From positions 1 to 20,400 of the IMG/VR virus record IMGVR_UViG_3300029448_000571: DNA of 20,400 bases; one strand, 5' to 3'. Positions within the stretch are counted from its first letter, which is position 1; each line of letters opens with the position of its first letter. The notes below the pieces were generated by a model, which was given only the letters and a program-made list of their open reading frames with translations, searched no databases and had not been told where the DNA came from. Positions 1 to 10,500 of the stretch are shown here, piece by piece. This DNA is from a virus. A program made the translations under genes and the position numbers.

Positions 1-3000
1 TTCTTTTGCGGCGATGTCGAACATAGGGTCAAAATTTAATTTTTGCTTTTCACCTATAAGCCCTTGAGGTTGTTTATATGTCCCGCTTTTAGGGTCGTAG
101 TAGCCCTTATGCCCAAAAAGATGTTGAGTCATTAAAGTGGTTAGCATCATATTCGTGGTAGCCATTCCCCACTCATGGGCGGCACCCCTAGAATTACCTT
201 CTTGATAGAGCTTAAAAGTTTGATTAGCATGAGAGTAGCTATGCCTACCGGTTTCATAACTAAAATAAGTTAAACCGGTGTATTTAATAGTCTTAAATGT
301 TTTCATAAGCTTCCCTACTGTAAGGAGCTCCCCTACAGCATAAGGCGATGTAAAAGGCTTAACACCTTTATACATACCATCAATAAAAGAAAGTGTTCCT
401 TGTACAAATCGCTGGTTCATCCACTCATAATTCGTACCTTTTATAGCTTTTGCGTAATCCTCATCACTTAAGTTAGCCATATCAGCTAATGGGTTACCCC
501 AATTAAAATAATCGGCTATAGGCATCTCTATAAACATACTCAAACCATCTTTTACTCCGTATCCGAGACCGTGTACATCATGATACTCCTTTGTAAACAT
601 ATAGTGGTTAACATAGTCATCAAGCTGTTTATCCATATCCATACCTACTTCAACAAGAGACTCATATTGTTCTTGGTTTATAGTACCCTCATCACGCATA
701 GTATTAAGTTTTCTACGCCATCTTGTATCCGTCCCCCCAAGTGTTCCAGCTCTCCTACTTATATTAAAAAAGTTAGCTTCTTCTGGATACCTTTTGACAC
801 CCTCATCATCATAGTAAGCCAGCTCTGGGAACATTAATCTTTTTTTCCATTCCTTATAATAATCATTAAGTAGCTTATCATCAAATATCTTATCCCAATC
901 GCTATGAGATTGAGCCTCTTCAAACTTCTTCTGTAACATACTTGGGTCGTTTGACAACTTCTCTATATTTTCGATATTTTCATCGTAAGGTCGAGTCCTC
1001 ATAAAGTTATACAGCTTAACATTAGCATCAAAAAGCTGAGCTTGGTCCGCTAAGGTTTGGAGCTCTGTAGCACGATAAACAGACAAGGTTAAGTTATCTA
1101 TCTCTTCTTCGCTAAAATGTTCTTTTAATGCGTCTACTCCATGTAGCTCTATAAATGCTTGTATATCCTTAATACTCTTATCTACGCCTTGATGCATATC
1201 GCTATCAATAGAGTATATCTCCCAATCTCTCCCAAAATATCGCCTTAAAACTTGTTCTCTTACTGCTGGGTCTTCAGAGGCTATAAGACTTATATCATTC
1301 TCTCCAACACTTAAAAAATCTTCGTTATAATATCTGTTTATACGCCATTTGTTAGCATATGAACCGCTTGCTTCTAAGGGGTCTATAACACTGAAAGGTG
1401 TACCAGAAGCTATCCAGTTTATAACCTTACTTTTCATAGCGTGTTCATCTGGTAAACCGCTAACCTGCTTATATAGATTAGCTATAAACATCCTCCACTG
1501 CTTAGGGTTATTCCTAACCCACTCAACATTATAATCTAAGTTAAACCCTCCATCTCCAAAAAACGAGCGACTTCCCCCCAGCTGATTACCCGGATGTAAA
1601 GCATGCTCATCAGAAACATTATTGAAACCAAATATCTCTTGGTGCATACCGTTCCAGCTAAACCAGTTATCTGTCATAGGGTCATCGCTGTCATCAAAAA
1701 CTTCTGGGAAATTAGTGTTATATAAGTCGTATATAGCCCGATTCCTTACAATTTTTCTACTCCCTCTTTTTTCAAGAACAGAGTTGATACCTAAATCAGC
1801 TGACAAAGCATTAAGAAACTTATCATCTAGGTTAGGTCTAGAGTTATAGTGATTTGAATATACCAACCCAACCGGAACATCAACGTTTATGGTGAACCTA
1901 CCCTCTTCTCTTTCTATGTGTCTAATCTTGCTTAGATACTGGTGATAACCCGCTTTCCAGCCTCCATATGTCTCGCTAAGATTAGAGTGGTCTCTTATAT
2001 GCGTGTCTATATGGTCGAAATCTATAACACCGCCAAAAGGCATAGGTATCTTCATACCTTTCTCTAATAACGCTTCTAATGAGACATGACCGCCAGTAGA
2101 GCCCAGTTCTCCATTAAAGCCTTCTGGTGTTAGCCATGGTATATATATATCGCTTTGAAATAAGCTGTCTGGTGCCTCTGTAATCCTATATGCGTTAACA
2201 GCCCATCTATTCTCTTCCAATGCTTCACGCTCAGCATCATTAAACTTAAAGTGAGCATCCCAGTATATAAGCCTTTCTGCGTATGTCTGTAGATGCTGGT
2301 ATCTACTGTCAAGCTCTTCTGTTCCCCCACCTTCTTTTGGAGCTGTGACATCTTCAGATTCTACATCAATAAACTTATCTCCAGATGGCTTCAGATATTT
2401 ACCGCTCTTAAACTCATCTATAACAAAGTCAACAACATCTTGTCTTATATCGTTAGCCTTGATAACATCTCCGGGGTCAGATACATATGTACCCAGAAAA
2501 GGTACCTCTCCAAGCTCTTTGTATACAGCTGGTCTAAGCTCTCCCCTCTTAGCACCACTGGCTAACCACGACCTTATAGATAGCTCGTTAACTAATTTTT
2601 GATACTCATAGTTAGCACTCTCTGGGTCCATTTTTGATAATTTATTAATAGATGCTAACCTTTGTATATAAGCGTTATCTATCTTAGCTTTTAAAAATTT
2701 TGAGTTAAACTGGTCTATATCTGGGTCAAACCCTTGAGTAACAAAAGCTAATGTTTCTTCTAGGATAGACACCTTTTGTATTGATTCCACTCCTTGAAAA
2801 GCTGAATATTTTTTATCAAACGATGCTAGATAGCTGTCCTTAGCTGGTGGGTCTATAAAGTCTCCTACTACCCTACTAGAGCTAAGCAAGTCTGTGTTTA
2901 ACTTAGGTTCCTCTGGTTTTACTTTAGATTTTTTCTCAATTTCTCTTCGTTTTTTTTCTACTTCTATTTGAGTAGGAATCTCTTGTTTTATAGTTTCTTC

Positions 3001-3204
3001 ATATTCTTTTGGATAAGCAAAACTAGGGTCAACATCTTCAGCTGTAACCTCTAGACTGATATTTTTAGGGCTCGCATCTTCTTTAAAGACCTTAGACTGA
3101 GTTACATCACCTATATTTAAGATACCTTTCTTTTTACCTTCTTCAGACAAAGCTATCTTTAGTTTTTCAGAAGTAGAAAGCTCTTTCTTTTTTTTATCTG
3201 CCAT
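1..3204 (-). CDS. Giant virion protein, N-terminal 1068 residues (3' end outside window)
   Basis: The reading frame starts at the ATG at 3204 (MADKKKKELSTSEK), with AAGGA seven bases upstream, and stays open to position 1, so at least 1068 residues are encoded. Residues 1-110 are charged and low-complexity (Lys/Glu-rich). Later parts are mixed helical with many aromatic residues. Near the visible end is a mildly hydrophobic segment, SPYAVGELLTVGKLMKTF, then SYSHANQTFKLYQEGNSRGA and TTNMMLTTLMTQHLFGHKG. No lysozyme, transglycosylase or protease motif was recognised; HEWG occurs but not HExxH. Size, position after two candidate ejection proteins and lack of fibre motifs suggest a T7 gp16-like internal virion protein. 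This is inference from gene order. Confidence 0.7.
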   Translation of the reverse strand, partial: MADKKKKELSTSEKLKIALSEEGKKKGILNIGDVTQSKVFKEDASPKNISLEVTAEDVDPSFAYPKEYEETIKQEIPTQIEVEKKRREIEKKSKVKPEEPKLNTDLLSSSRVVGDFIDPPAKDSYLASFDKKYSAFQGVESIQKVSILEETLAFVTQGFDPDIDQFNSKFLKAKIDNAYIQRLASINKLSKMDPESANYEYQKLVNELSIRSWLASGAKRGELRPAVYKELGEVPFLGTYVSDPGDVIKANDIRQDVVDFVIDEFKSGKYLKPSGDKFIDVESEDVTAPKEGGGTEELDSRYQHLQTYAERLIYWDAHFKFNDAEREALEENRWAVNAYRITEAPDSLFQSDIYIPWLTPEGFNGELGSTGGHVSLEALLEKGMKIPMPFGGVIDFDHIDTHIRDHSNLSETYGGWKAGYHQYLSKIRHIEREEGRFTINVDVPVGLVYSNHYNSRPNLDDKFLNALSADLGINSVLEKRGSRKIVRNRAIYDLYNTNFPEVFDDSDDPMTDNWFSWNGMHQEIFGFNNVSDEHALHPGNQLGGSRSFFGDGGFNLDYNVEWVRNNPKQWRMFIANLYKQVSGLPDEHAMKSKVINWIASGTPFSVIDPLEASGSYANKWRINRYYNEDFLSVGENDISLIASEDPAVREQVLRRYFGRDWEIYSIDSDMHQGVDKSIKDIQAFIELHGVDALKEHFSEEEIDNLTLSVYRATELQTLADQAQLFDANVKLYNFMRTRPYDENIENIEKLSNDPSMLQKKFEEAQSHSDWDKIFDDKLLNDYYKEWKKRLMFPELAYYDDEGVKRYPEEANFFNISRRAGTLGGTDTRWRRKLNTMRDEGTINQEQYESLVEVGMDMDKQLDDYVNHYMFTKEYHDVHGLGYGVKDGLSMFIEMPIADYFNWGNPLADMANLSDEDYAKAIKGTNYEWMNQRFVQGTLSFIDGMYKGVKPFTSPYAVGELLTVGKLMKTFKTIKYTGLTYFSYETGRHSYSHANQTFKLYQEGNSRGAAHEWGMATTNMMLTTLMTQHLFGHKGYYDPKSGTYKQPQGLIGEKQKLNFDPMFDIAAKE

Positions 3205-3216
3205 TTAAAATCCTTG

Positions 3217-4326
3217 TTATTTGTAGTATATGCTACCCAATAAATTCTCTAAATCTTTTTTAAGCTGAGTTACTTTTTTGGTATATGAAGCCTTAGCCAT
3301 ATCAGTAGATATACCAGCTACATATTGCTCTATTATTTGCTCATCCATATCATCCCAAGCATTAGGGCTAAACGTAACACTCTGCTCAAGACCAGCTTCA
3401 TCCACAACCGTATACTCCTCGTTTAGTGGTATATCAGATATATCTACACCAGCTAGCTTATACTGCTCTCTATAAAAAGCTAGACTTTGGTCCTTATCAT
3501 TAAACTCAGATAAATTAGATATATCTACACCGGTTAAAGTCGAATAATCTTGTTTATATTGATTTATATCTTTTGTTAAACTAGCTGACTCAAATCTACC
3601 GGTATCCTTATTATAAACCGTGTCACCGGAATACATAAGAATAGCCTCAGATACCTTACTCATCTGACCGGTTTTCTGTAATACTTTTTTAAGTCGCTCA
3701 TCAAGATTTGTTATACTAGAGGCTAGAGCTCCTTCGTCTAATGCTTTCTTTTCAGCATCGGTTAGTGTAGACCTAAGAGTTGTCCATGTAGAGTTTAACA
3801 CAGCCTCGTAATCTAAGGAGTCCTTAACATTTTTTGTAGCTATCTCTACCGGAACTTTTTTAGCGGAGATATCAGCTTTTGCTGATGCTATATTAGCCGC
3901 TTTTTTTGCTTTAATGTTAGCTATACTAGTCTCCATCTCAACTTTAGCACCTTGTATACCGCTTGATAAGTCTTTTACACCTACAGTAGCCGCCCTAGTC
4001 TCATCTCCTTGTGTTGTTGGGTCATCAACTCTGGCTGGCAACCCATCATAAAGACTAGCAACCTCATCAGCTGTTTTAATTTTTTGACTACCAAAAACCT
4101 CTGGGTCTTTTTGAGCCATTAATTCTATTTGTCTTCTTTTAGCTAATACATATTCCTTAGAAGGCGTTTCGCTACCTTTTGGCTTTAAGGCGTTTACGCT
4201 TTTTGTTATAGAGGTAAGCTCGTCATCTATAATCTCTCTCTGTGTGTCTTTTGACTTGCTTATTGTACTCTGATACCCGGCTTGCATACCAGCATTAAAA
4301 CCTTTTATAAATCTCTGATTACTCAT
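3217..4326 (-). CDS. Helical, probable internal virion protein
   Basis: 369 residues, not recognised. It is largely helical and charged. It begins with RFIKGFNAGMQAGYQST, which shares an F-x-x-G-F-x-x-G-M-x-A pattern with the end of the preceding protein. Residues about 105-180 are Lys/Ala-rich (VEMETSIANIKAKKAANIAS) and probably coiled coil. The C-terminus, VTQLKKDLENLLGSIYYK, is an amphipathic helix. No membrane segment or enzyme motif is seen. Its position between the glycine-zipper protein and a giant virion protein, and its length, fit the middle member of a three-gene ejection set like T7 gp14-gp15-gp16, but there is no sequence match that I recognise. AAGGATATAT precedes the ATG. Confidence 0.65.
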   Translation of the reverse strand: MSNQRFIKGFNAGMQAGYQSTISKSKDTQREIIDDELTSITKSVNALKPKGSETPSKEYVLAKRRQIELMAQKDPEVFGSQKIKTADEVASLYDGLPARVDDPTTQGDETRAATVGVKDLSSGIQGAKVEMETSIANIKAKKAANIASAKADISAKKVPVEIATKNVKDSLDYEAVLNSTWTTLRSTLTDAEKKALDEGALASSITNLDERLKKVLQKTGQMSKVSEAILMYSGDTVYNKDTGRFESASLTKDINQYKQDYSTLTGVDISNLSEFNDKDQSLAFYREQYKLAGVDISDIPLNEEYTVVDEAGLEQSVTFSPNAWDDMDEQIIEQYVAGISTDMAKASYTKKVTQLKKDLENLLGSIYYK

Positions 4327-4334
4327 ATATATCC

Positions 4335-5333
4335 TTATTTAAAATAGTTGATAAGCATACCGCCATCTCTTTTCTTATCCTCATTTTTTTTAGTTTTATC
4401 TTCTTTGGGCTTCATAGATGAATCCATTTCTTTTGCCATTATCGCAGATGCTTTCATTCCTTCAACAAAACCAGATTGAAAACCACCTTTCCTATATTTA
4501 GCTGGTTCAACCTCACCGCCATGTTTATACTTATCTACATCCCCACCTCTTCTCATCCCAGCTACTTTCTGACCTAAGCCTCCCATCATAGAACCAGTAA
4601 ACATCCCAGCCATACCGCCTAATACATCTCCCCAGCCGGTTTTAGCTTGGTCTTTTTGAAAAGCCATCTGTTGAGCAAATTGGTTATCTTGTGTGGTCAT
4701 CTGTCTAAGTTGATTTTGCAGTTGGCTTGAAGAGGTTATCTTACCGACATCCATACCAGCCATATTAGCCTCTACCCCAGCTTGTTGAGCGGCTACTTGT
4801 TGTTGAACTTGAGCGGCTCCCCTTTGAATAGACTCAGTTCCACCAGAAGATATCTGAGAAGCTTCTTCTGGGGTATACCCCTGCTGTAATAAAGCGTTTT
4901 GTATTTGTTGCATCTGAGCTCCTCCGGCTTGTGCTTGCAACGTTTGTTGCATTTTACCAGCTTGCTCTATGGATTGTTTTTGTTTAAACTCTGATTTTTT
5001 AAGAGCCTCATCATAATCCGCTGTAAACTTCTCGGTTTGCTGGAAGTCTTTATACTCAGCTTCATCCATAAGCCCAGCGGCAGTATGTCCATCACTTACA
5101 GCTCTCTCCTCCATCCATGATTTAGCTTTATTGTAGCTGTTTTTTGAATTTTCCCATGTATTCTTAGTTTCAATTAACGAACCACTTGCATCATATACCT
5201 TGACTATATACCCATCTCTGTTATCTTGATTCAATCCATGAGCTCTTTCCCTTATCTCAATTAGCTCATAAGAACTCCCATCTTGTGCGTATTTTCTTCC
5301 TTTTGATTTTTCATATTGATTTCCCGACGCCAT
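4335..5333 (-). CDS. Gln-rich protein with glycine zipper, probable internal virion / ejection protein
   Basis: 332 residues. Residues 1-80 are mixed alpha/beta (DGYIVKVYDASGSLIETK). Residues about 100-232 are a Gln/Ala-rich coiled-coil-like region. Residues 235-254, GDVLGGMAGMFTGSMMGGLG, form a hydrophobic segment with Gly at 235, 239, 243, 247 and 251, a perfect GxxxG zipper typical of membrane-inserting helices. The tail has three [RK]xGG repeats (MRRGGD, KHGGE, RKGGF), then FQSGFVEGMKASA and a Lys-rich end. In T7-like phages the gp14 class of internal virion proteins inserts into the host membrane during DNA ejection; the zipper, size and position after the tail genes suggest a comparable role (inference). 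AAGGAGAAATT precedes the ATG. Confidence 0.7.
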   Translation of the reverse strand: MASGNQYEKSKGRKYAQDGSSYELIEIRERAHGLNQDNRDGYIVKVYDASGSLIETKNTWENSKNSYNKAKSWMEERAVSDGHTAAGLMDEAEYKDFQQTEKFTADYDEALKKSEFKQKQSIEQAGKMQQTLQAQAGGAQMQQIQNALLQQGYTPEEASQISSGGTESIQRGAAQVQQQVAAQQAGVEANMAGMDVGKITSSSQLQNQLRQMTTQDNQFAQQMAFQKDQAKTGWGDVLGGMAGMFTGSMMGGLGQKVAGMRRGGDVDKYKHGGEVEPAKYRKGGFQSGFVEGMKASAIMAKEMDSSMKPKEDKTKKNEDKKRDGGMLINYFK

Positions 5334-5342
5334 AATTTCTCC

Positions 5343-6650
5343 TTAAAAGTTTGATGCGGATATCATATCCCCATAAATTGGTGTGTCTACTAATATATAC
5401 GGGTCTCTACTTGTACCGGTATACTCATTAAAATAACTTCTTCTGATACTCGATATCCCAAACCCAGTTCCGGGGTCAGCGTTTAGGTAGTCATATGTGT
5501 AATCTATACAAGCTATATTAAACGTGCTACCGCTGTTTATATCTGATACAGCTGTGTTATTTAAAGCTGTCTTATTATAACCCCCCGACCATACTCCGGC
5601 TATTACATGAGGTGATGAGTATGGAGTGGTATAATCTAGCTGATTATAGTCAGTAAACGCTACGCTTCCACTTTGCGTGCTTTTAACTATTATATGGGTA
5701 CCCCACCCATTATGGTGGTACTCCCCATAACACGCACTGGTAATATTGCTTATACTAGATGTATCAAACTCTAAAAAAAAACGCCTACAAGAATATGTTA
5801 TATTCCCAAATGACGAGCTTCCATCAGCTACAATTGACTCAGTATAACTAGAAGATGAGCCCCCGTTTATAGTGTTACCGTTAATAGCTCCTCTAACAGC
5901 TGACCAAGTCATAGAAGGAGTACTAGCTAAAAACCTTGGAGCCCCGTCATAGTCGTTGTATTGTGTAGTAGCATCCAAGTAGGCAACATCGTCAAATTGA
6001 GTAAAATCAAAACTATCCACGTGCTTAATATATCTGTAAACTCCTTCAGATTCAAGACTTAAATCATGGGATACATCAATATTTAGTATATTACAGCTAG
6101 AATCCATAACGCACGGTTTGCCTATTTTAAATCTATATACACCACTTTGGTTGCTAAAATGATACTCTCCATCAACCTCAGAAACAACTAAGCCTCTAGT
6201 ATTCAATACATATTCAATCCTAAAGCTGTTAGATATACTAGATTCGGGAACCTTAAAAAGCTGTCTATATCCATTCTTATTTTTTAGTATTCTCATGCTA
6301 ACGAAATCTATATGCTCATCAGTGACCTCTTGCTGCGTTAGGTCAATGCTAACATTAGCACCATCAATTAGCACCGTGCTAATCGTAAACTCAAGTTGTT
6401 CGCTGCCTGATTGATTTTCGTCAGGACGGAAACCTATAAACTTTGTGTTGTTAGCATCAGTTCTTGTACCCATAGAAAAAGGTGTAGTGCTAACTAATTT
6501 TATGTTTCCAATAGATGAAGATGAGTCAATAGAAGCGGTGCTAACATCCCTATAGCTACCAGAAGAATCTTTGTAAAACTGAGGACCAGAATATATCCTT
6601 TTCTGTGTTCCGTTTTGAGTTATACTCCTAGATATAGCAGAAAAAGCCAC
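5343..6650 (-). CDS. Tail appendage-like beta-rich structural protein
   Basis: 435 residues, beta-rich, no membrane segment or enzyme motif. An N-terminal region has KRIYSGPQFYKDSSGSYRDV (18-36). The C-terminal third (about 285-425) starts with RRFFLEFDTSSISNITSACY and ends near YTGTSRDPYILVDTP, resembling DNRLRE-type beta-sandwich domains (FDxSxIs...A...; resemblance only). The start is GTG at 6650, overlapping the previous stop as TAGTG, with no Shine-Dalgarno site, so it depends on coupling to the fibre gene. The next in-frame ATG (codon 60) has no ribosome site either. It is placed among tail genes, so a fibre, baseplate-like or host-contact role is likely. Confidence 0.7.
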   Translation of the reverse strand: MAFSAISRSITQNGTQKRIYSGPQFYKDSSGSYRDVSTASIDSSSSIGNIKLVSTTPFSMGTRTDANNTKFIGFRPDENQSGSEQLEFTISTVLIDGANVSIDLTQQEVTDEHIDFVSMRILKNKNGYRQLFKVPESSISNSFRIEYVLNTRGLVVSEVDGEYHFSNQSGVYRFKIGKPCVMDSSCNILNIDVSHDLSLESEGVYRYIKHVDSFDFTQFDDVAYLDATTQYNDYDGAPRFLASTPSMTWSAVRGAINGNTINGGSSSSYTESIVADGSSSFGNITYSCRRFFLEFDTSSISNITSACYGEYHHNGWGTHIIVKSTQSGSVAFTDYNQLDYTTPYSSPHVIAGVWSGGYNKTALNNTAVSDINSGSTFNIACIDYTYDYLNADPGTGFGISSIRRSYFNEYTGTSRDPYILVDTPIYGDMISASNF

Positions 6651-7549
6651 TAAGAAGGACCATCAAAATTATTTAAAAATGTACCATAAAGAGTAGAAGG
6701 TGTAGATAAAAATGTCACGACATCTACCTTGTTATCACCAGTTGTTAATGTAGGAGCCGTACCGCCTTGCCAAGCAACTGTTTTAGTAGGGCTATCATTA
6801 GCTACATTCCAGTTTGACACTTGGTAGCCTCCTCCCCCATTTTGTTGAAAGATAACTGAAAATTTATATATCCCGTTGTTTATTATACTATTACTATTAA
6901 AATCTATGTTAAACTGCGTACAAGTCTCCCCGATAGTTACAAAGAAATTATTACCATCTCTTAGGTCTATGGTGCACACATTAGATGCCACAGTTTCTTG
7001 AACATCTGAATGATAATTAAAGGCTATAGCATTAGCTTGACAATCGAGTATACTCCCAAGTTGTGGAGTTGTGTCATGTGCTAATTCGCTTATTCTAGCA
7101 TTAAAAGCAGTTACAAAAGTAGAACTCATGCTAAGAGTTAAGTCGTTGGTGTTGCTAGCTATCTCTATCGGAGCATAAGAACCTTGACCAGAGCCCGTAG
7201 AGTTTAACATTGTATCACTACCAGCTTTAGCTGTTTTAAATTGAAGTTTCGCTCCATCCATCCCTTTATACCAACCGCTACCACTACCAACATTTTCTCC
7301 AGTATTGCTAACTCCTTCTCCATCAGTTTTTTTAACAGAAAAATTAGGTTTCTTCTTTTTTGTAGTAAGCTTAATATTTTTCTGCGAAGCTTTAATATCA
7401 TTGTCAAGAAAAGAATATATCCAACCTTCCGAATATTTAACTCCAATCATCCTCCTTCCTTGGAATATTATGCCGGTTGCGACATCTCCTATTTGACCCT
7501 CTGTTTCGAGAGGAAAAGAGCCGTTTTCTCTAAAATTTATCTGAGACAT
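6650..7549 (-). CDS. Tail fibre / receptor-binding type protein
   Basis: 299 residues. A short N-terminal domain (1-50; GIIFQGRRMIGVKYSEGWIY) is followed by a Lys-rich and Ser/Gly-rich linker (60-125). Residues 158-176, HDTTPQLGSILDCQANAIAF, match the recurrent DTxPQLGGxLDxNxxxI motif of phage tail fibres. Residues about 195-296 are a beta-rich knob with GYQVSNWNV and TVAWQGGTAPTLTTGDNKVD, a C-terminal module I recall from fibre and appendage proteins of aquatic phages. It is likely to be attached to the tail and to contact the host surface. TGGAGGG lies four bases before the ATG, inside the nozzle gene. Its TAG overlaps the GTG of the next gene. Confidence 0.8.
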   Translation of the reverse strand: MSQINFRENGSFPLETEGQIGDVATGIIFQGRRMIGVKYSEGWIYSFLDNDIKASQKNIKLTTKKKKPNFSVKKTDGEGVSNTGENVGSGSGWYKGMDGAKLQFKTAKAGSDTMLNSTGSGQGSYAPIEIASNTNDLTLSMSSTFVTAFNARISELAHDTTPQLGSILDCQANAIAFNYHSDVQETVASNVCTIDLRDGNNFFVTIGETCTQFNIDFNSNSIINNGIYKFSVIFQQNGGGGYQVSNWNVANDSPTKTVAWQGGTAPTLTTGDNKVDVVTFLSTPSTLYGTFLNNFDGPS

Positions 7550-10500
7550 ATCCCTCCAGACTTATATCTTCTAAAAGAAAATCACTTGTCCCAGATATCT
7601 TCATAGACAGACTCCTACACTCAACATTAACCTTATACAACCTACTTTTTACTATACCGGTACCATGACTAGATATATTTATTTTTTTATGGCTAGTAGA
7701 GACATTCCCATTGATATACAAATCGATATCAAAGCTACCAGATGATGTTATAATTAAGTTTGTTACACTTTTTAATCTTGCCGGAGCATCAAATACAAAT
7801 TCCTTTGTCCATAGCTCGCATCCAGAGGTTAGCCTACCAGAGCCATAGACCTCGTTTACCCTAAACTTTGTATCGCTGTTATTCCATGCACCTATACAAA
7901 GCTTTCTATCTCTAATAAAATAATTAGTAACATTATAATCAGTTGTAACTGAATCGCCTTCATATATCAAGTTTTCAGTTCTCCAAGAATTAGTTCCAAA
8001 GCTATATATATATGTAAGTGCCTCATTAGATTCCTCTGGATTAGAATTAGAGGTAACAAACAGCTCATTCCTCTCTGTGTGGTAACCTAAAACTGGGTCA
8101 GCTAAAGTTGATTCTTTTAGTGTTTCCCTTATAGGATACGATATCTCTTCCATGCTAGGTAGCATATAAACACCTTTATTATTTATGATAGCTAACCCTT
8201 TAGGGGTCTTAGCGTAGCAAGCTGATGTATAGCTACTACCAAACCCCTCAAAAAACTGAGTTACATTAAAATTGTTATTCATATCTAGAGCATAAGAGCT
8301 ATTTGTTTTTATTACATATAAAACGTTTCCTATAGCAACCAGATTGGTTATAACTCCTCCATCAATAGAGAATATTTCTTTTGAGCGTAATATGCAAAAA
8401 TCATCAAACCTATTCGGAAGAGTCCACATTATCCTACTAGCCTCTCTTACTGTTTGGTCGTTATCATCCTCAGTATCAACATTTCCAATAACAACAAAAG
8501 AACCTACAGACTCTGAACATTTCCATTTAACTGGTTTTATTCTGGTGGCACCGGTCCTACCCGTCAAACTTTGATATGTAAACAACCTCTCGCCTATATA
8601 AGGTCTATAAAACGTGCTAACAGCGTCTTTTCTTGGTGTAGCTGAAACCATCTCATATCCAGCTAGATATGGGTTATAAGCGTAAGCACTGCTGTTACCA
8701 GCTGGAGAAGCTGGCATATTTCTCATAAACTCCATCCCTATGTTCTCGCCTACCGCTATATCAGTAAGACTGCTATCAAGAAGCGTTGCTCTTATATTAT
8801 CAAACATCGTTGCTCCAAAATGATTAGTCATATCCCACCCCGGAAGCAAGATAGCTCTAAAGTCATCATCTGTCGTCCATCCAGTAGGAACCGGAGTAGT
8901 GCTGTGGTCTATAGTTAAATAATCACTAGTGTTGGCAGATATCTTAAATATTCCATACGGTGACTGCTTTGAGTTTCCTAGTTGGTTAGCACCCTCATAG
9001 TTAAAGGTATACGCACCGTCAGAATTAAAAAACTCCCCATCTGTTGTATTAGCGGGAACACCACTTTTATTTGCTATAACTATATAGTTTCCAGCAACCC
9101 AGCCATATTTATTAAACCCCTCTGTATCCATACCGGTTACATACAGCCGATAATTAGTAGAATCCCATTTCTTTTTCAATGTATCTGTGTCGCTTGTAAC
9201 GCCGTCTTGTGCCCAACCGGTAGAATGTCCCCAAGATAAGTAGTGTTGCTTTCTATGACTACCCCCACTACCATCATCATGAGTTGTTATAGATTTAATA
9301 GGTACATAATTAGTCCTTAGCTGGTTAAATTTTCCGTACTTTTTACCAAACTCAGCGTTTTCTCCCGTAGTTGTATCTGTTATAGTAGCGGCGGCTATAG
9401 GTGCGGTTAATAATAAGTCTCCTACAGAAGCCCTATCTTCCCAAGGGTTATACTGTGTTCCTCCAGATGCGGTACTACTCGTACCTTTTATAGTTCCAAG
9501 TTGGACTGTGTGAGGAACGTTATCAGCTACTGAGCTACCAAAAGGTATAGTAACCAGACCACTTGAGTTATGGGAGTTATAATGCCAAAAAGGACAATCA
9601 ATCCAAGCACCAAAATCAGAACCTATATGGGTCCCATCTGATTCCATGTATTTCCTATTATAAGCTTGCGGATAATTATTTCTTTTACCAAATTGGCTAC
9701 CGGTATAACCCTTATTTATATCGTATCTATCTACGAGAAACCAATCTGGCTCGCCTTCTGGTTGCCAATAAAGCTTAACAGCTGTTACCCTAGGGTCAAT
9801 AAGGGTAGATGTTATAGTTTGTGATGATAAGGTAATTGTCTGCTCTACTAGACTATTATTAAAAGCTCTATCTGTACCTATCATACTAGCACTAAAAATA
9901 TCTGATAAATTTAGTTTATAGTTATTGGTAACAGCTATATTATCTGATGAGCCAGATATATATCCCTCAGCATTTGTTCCGTTATTAATAAGATTCATTA
10001 AATCTTGTTTAGTTACGTTTACCGAGCTACCGTTGTGTATAGCAAACTTGATGTTTATTATAGAGCTACCGTTTCCGGCTGAGTCTAATGTATGAGCTAT
10101 CTCTTTGGTTATAGTTACAGTAGGGCTACCGCTCGCTGAGTCTGAAGACATTAAGATTTTATATTTTTCTCCGTTTGAGCCAAGAGACTTACTAGCGTAA
10201 ATAGTAATTATGTCACTAGCTGAATCGCTAGCAAAAATAGTAGTATTATTCTGTATACTAAACATAGCCTCAGTTTTTGAACCTTTATTTAAAACTAAGT
10301 TTATAGCTCTAGCTCTCTGCTGTGTGGGATACCTATAAACAAACTCTCCTTCTAACTCTGTATCTTTTAGGGGTTTAGTATTGTTTACGCCTCTATGTAC
10401 ATATACCGGAACCTTATTAGTATCAAAACCAGTGCCATCAGAGTCTAAATGAGTAACAAGCATAATCTCAGAGTTTATTTGTATATAATCTCCGGGGCTA

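Noticed and set aside
160-180. HEWG in the giant virion protein as a possible metalloprotease motif
   Set aside because: The second His of HExxH is absent and no further zinc ligand pattern was seen.
571-2602. Open frames on the plus strand and a 73-aa minus-strand frame within the first 3.2 kb
   Set aside because: They lie inside the uninterrupted 1068-codon minus-strand gene, lack ribosome sites and show no recognisable protein pattern.
7204-7446. 80-aa minus-strand frame inside the fibre gene
   Set aside because: It is a shifted reading of the Lys-rich linker of the fibre protein and has no support of its own.
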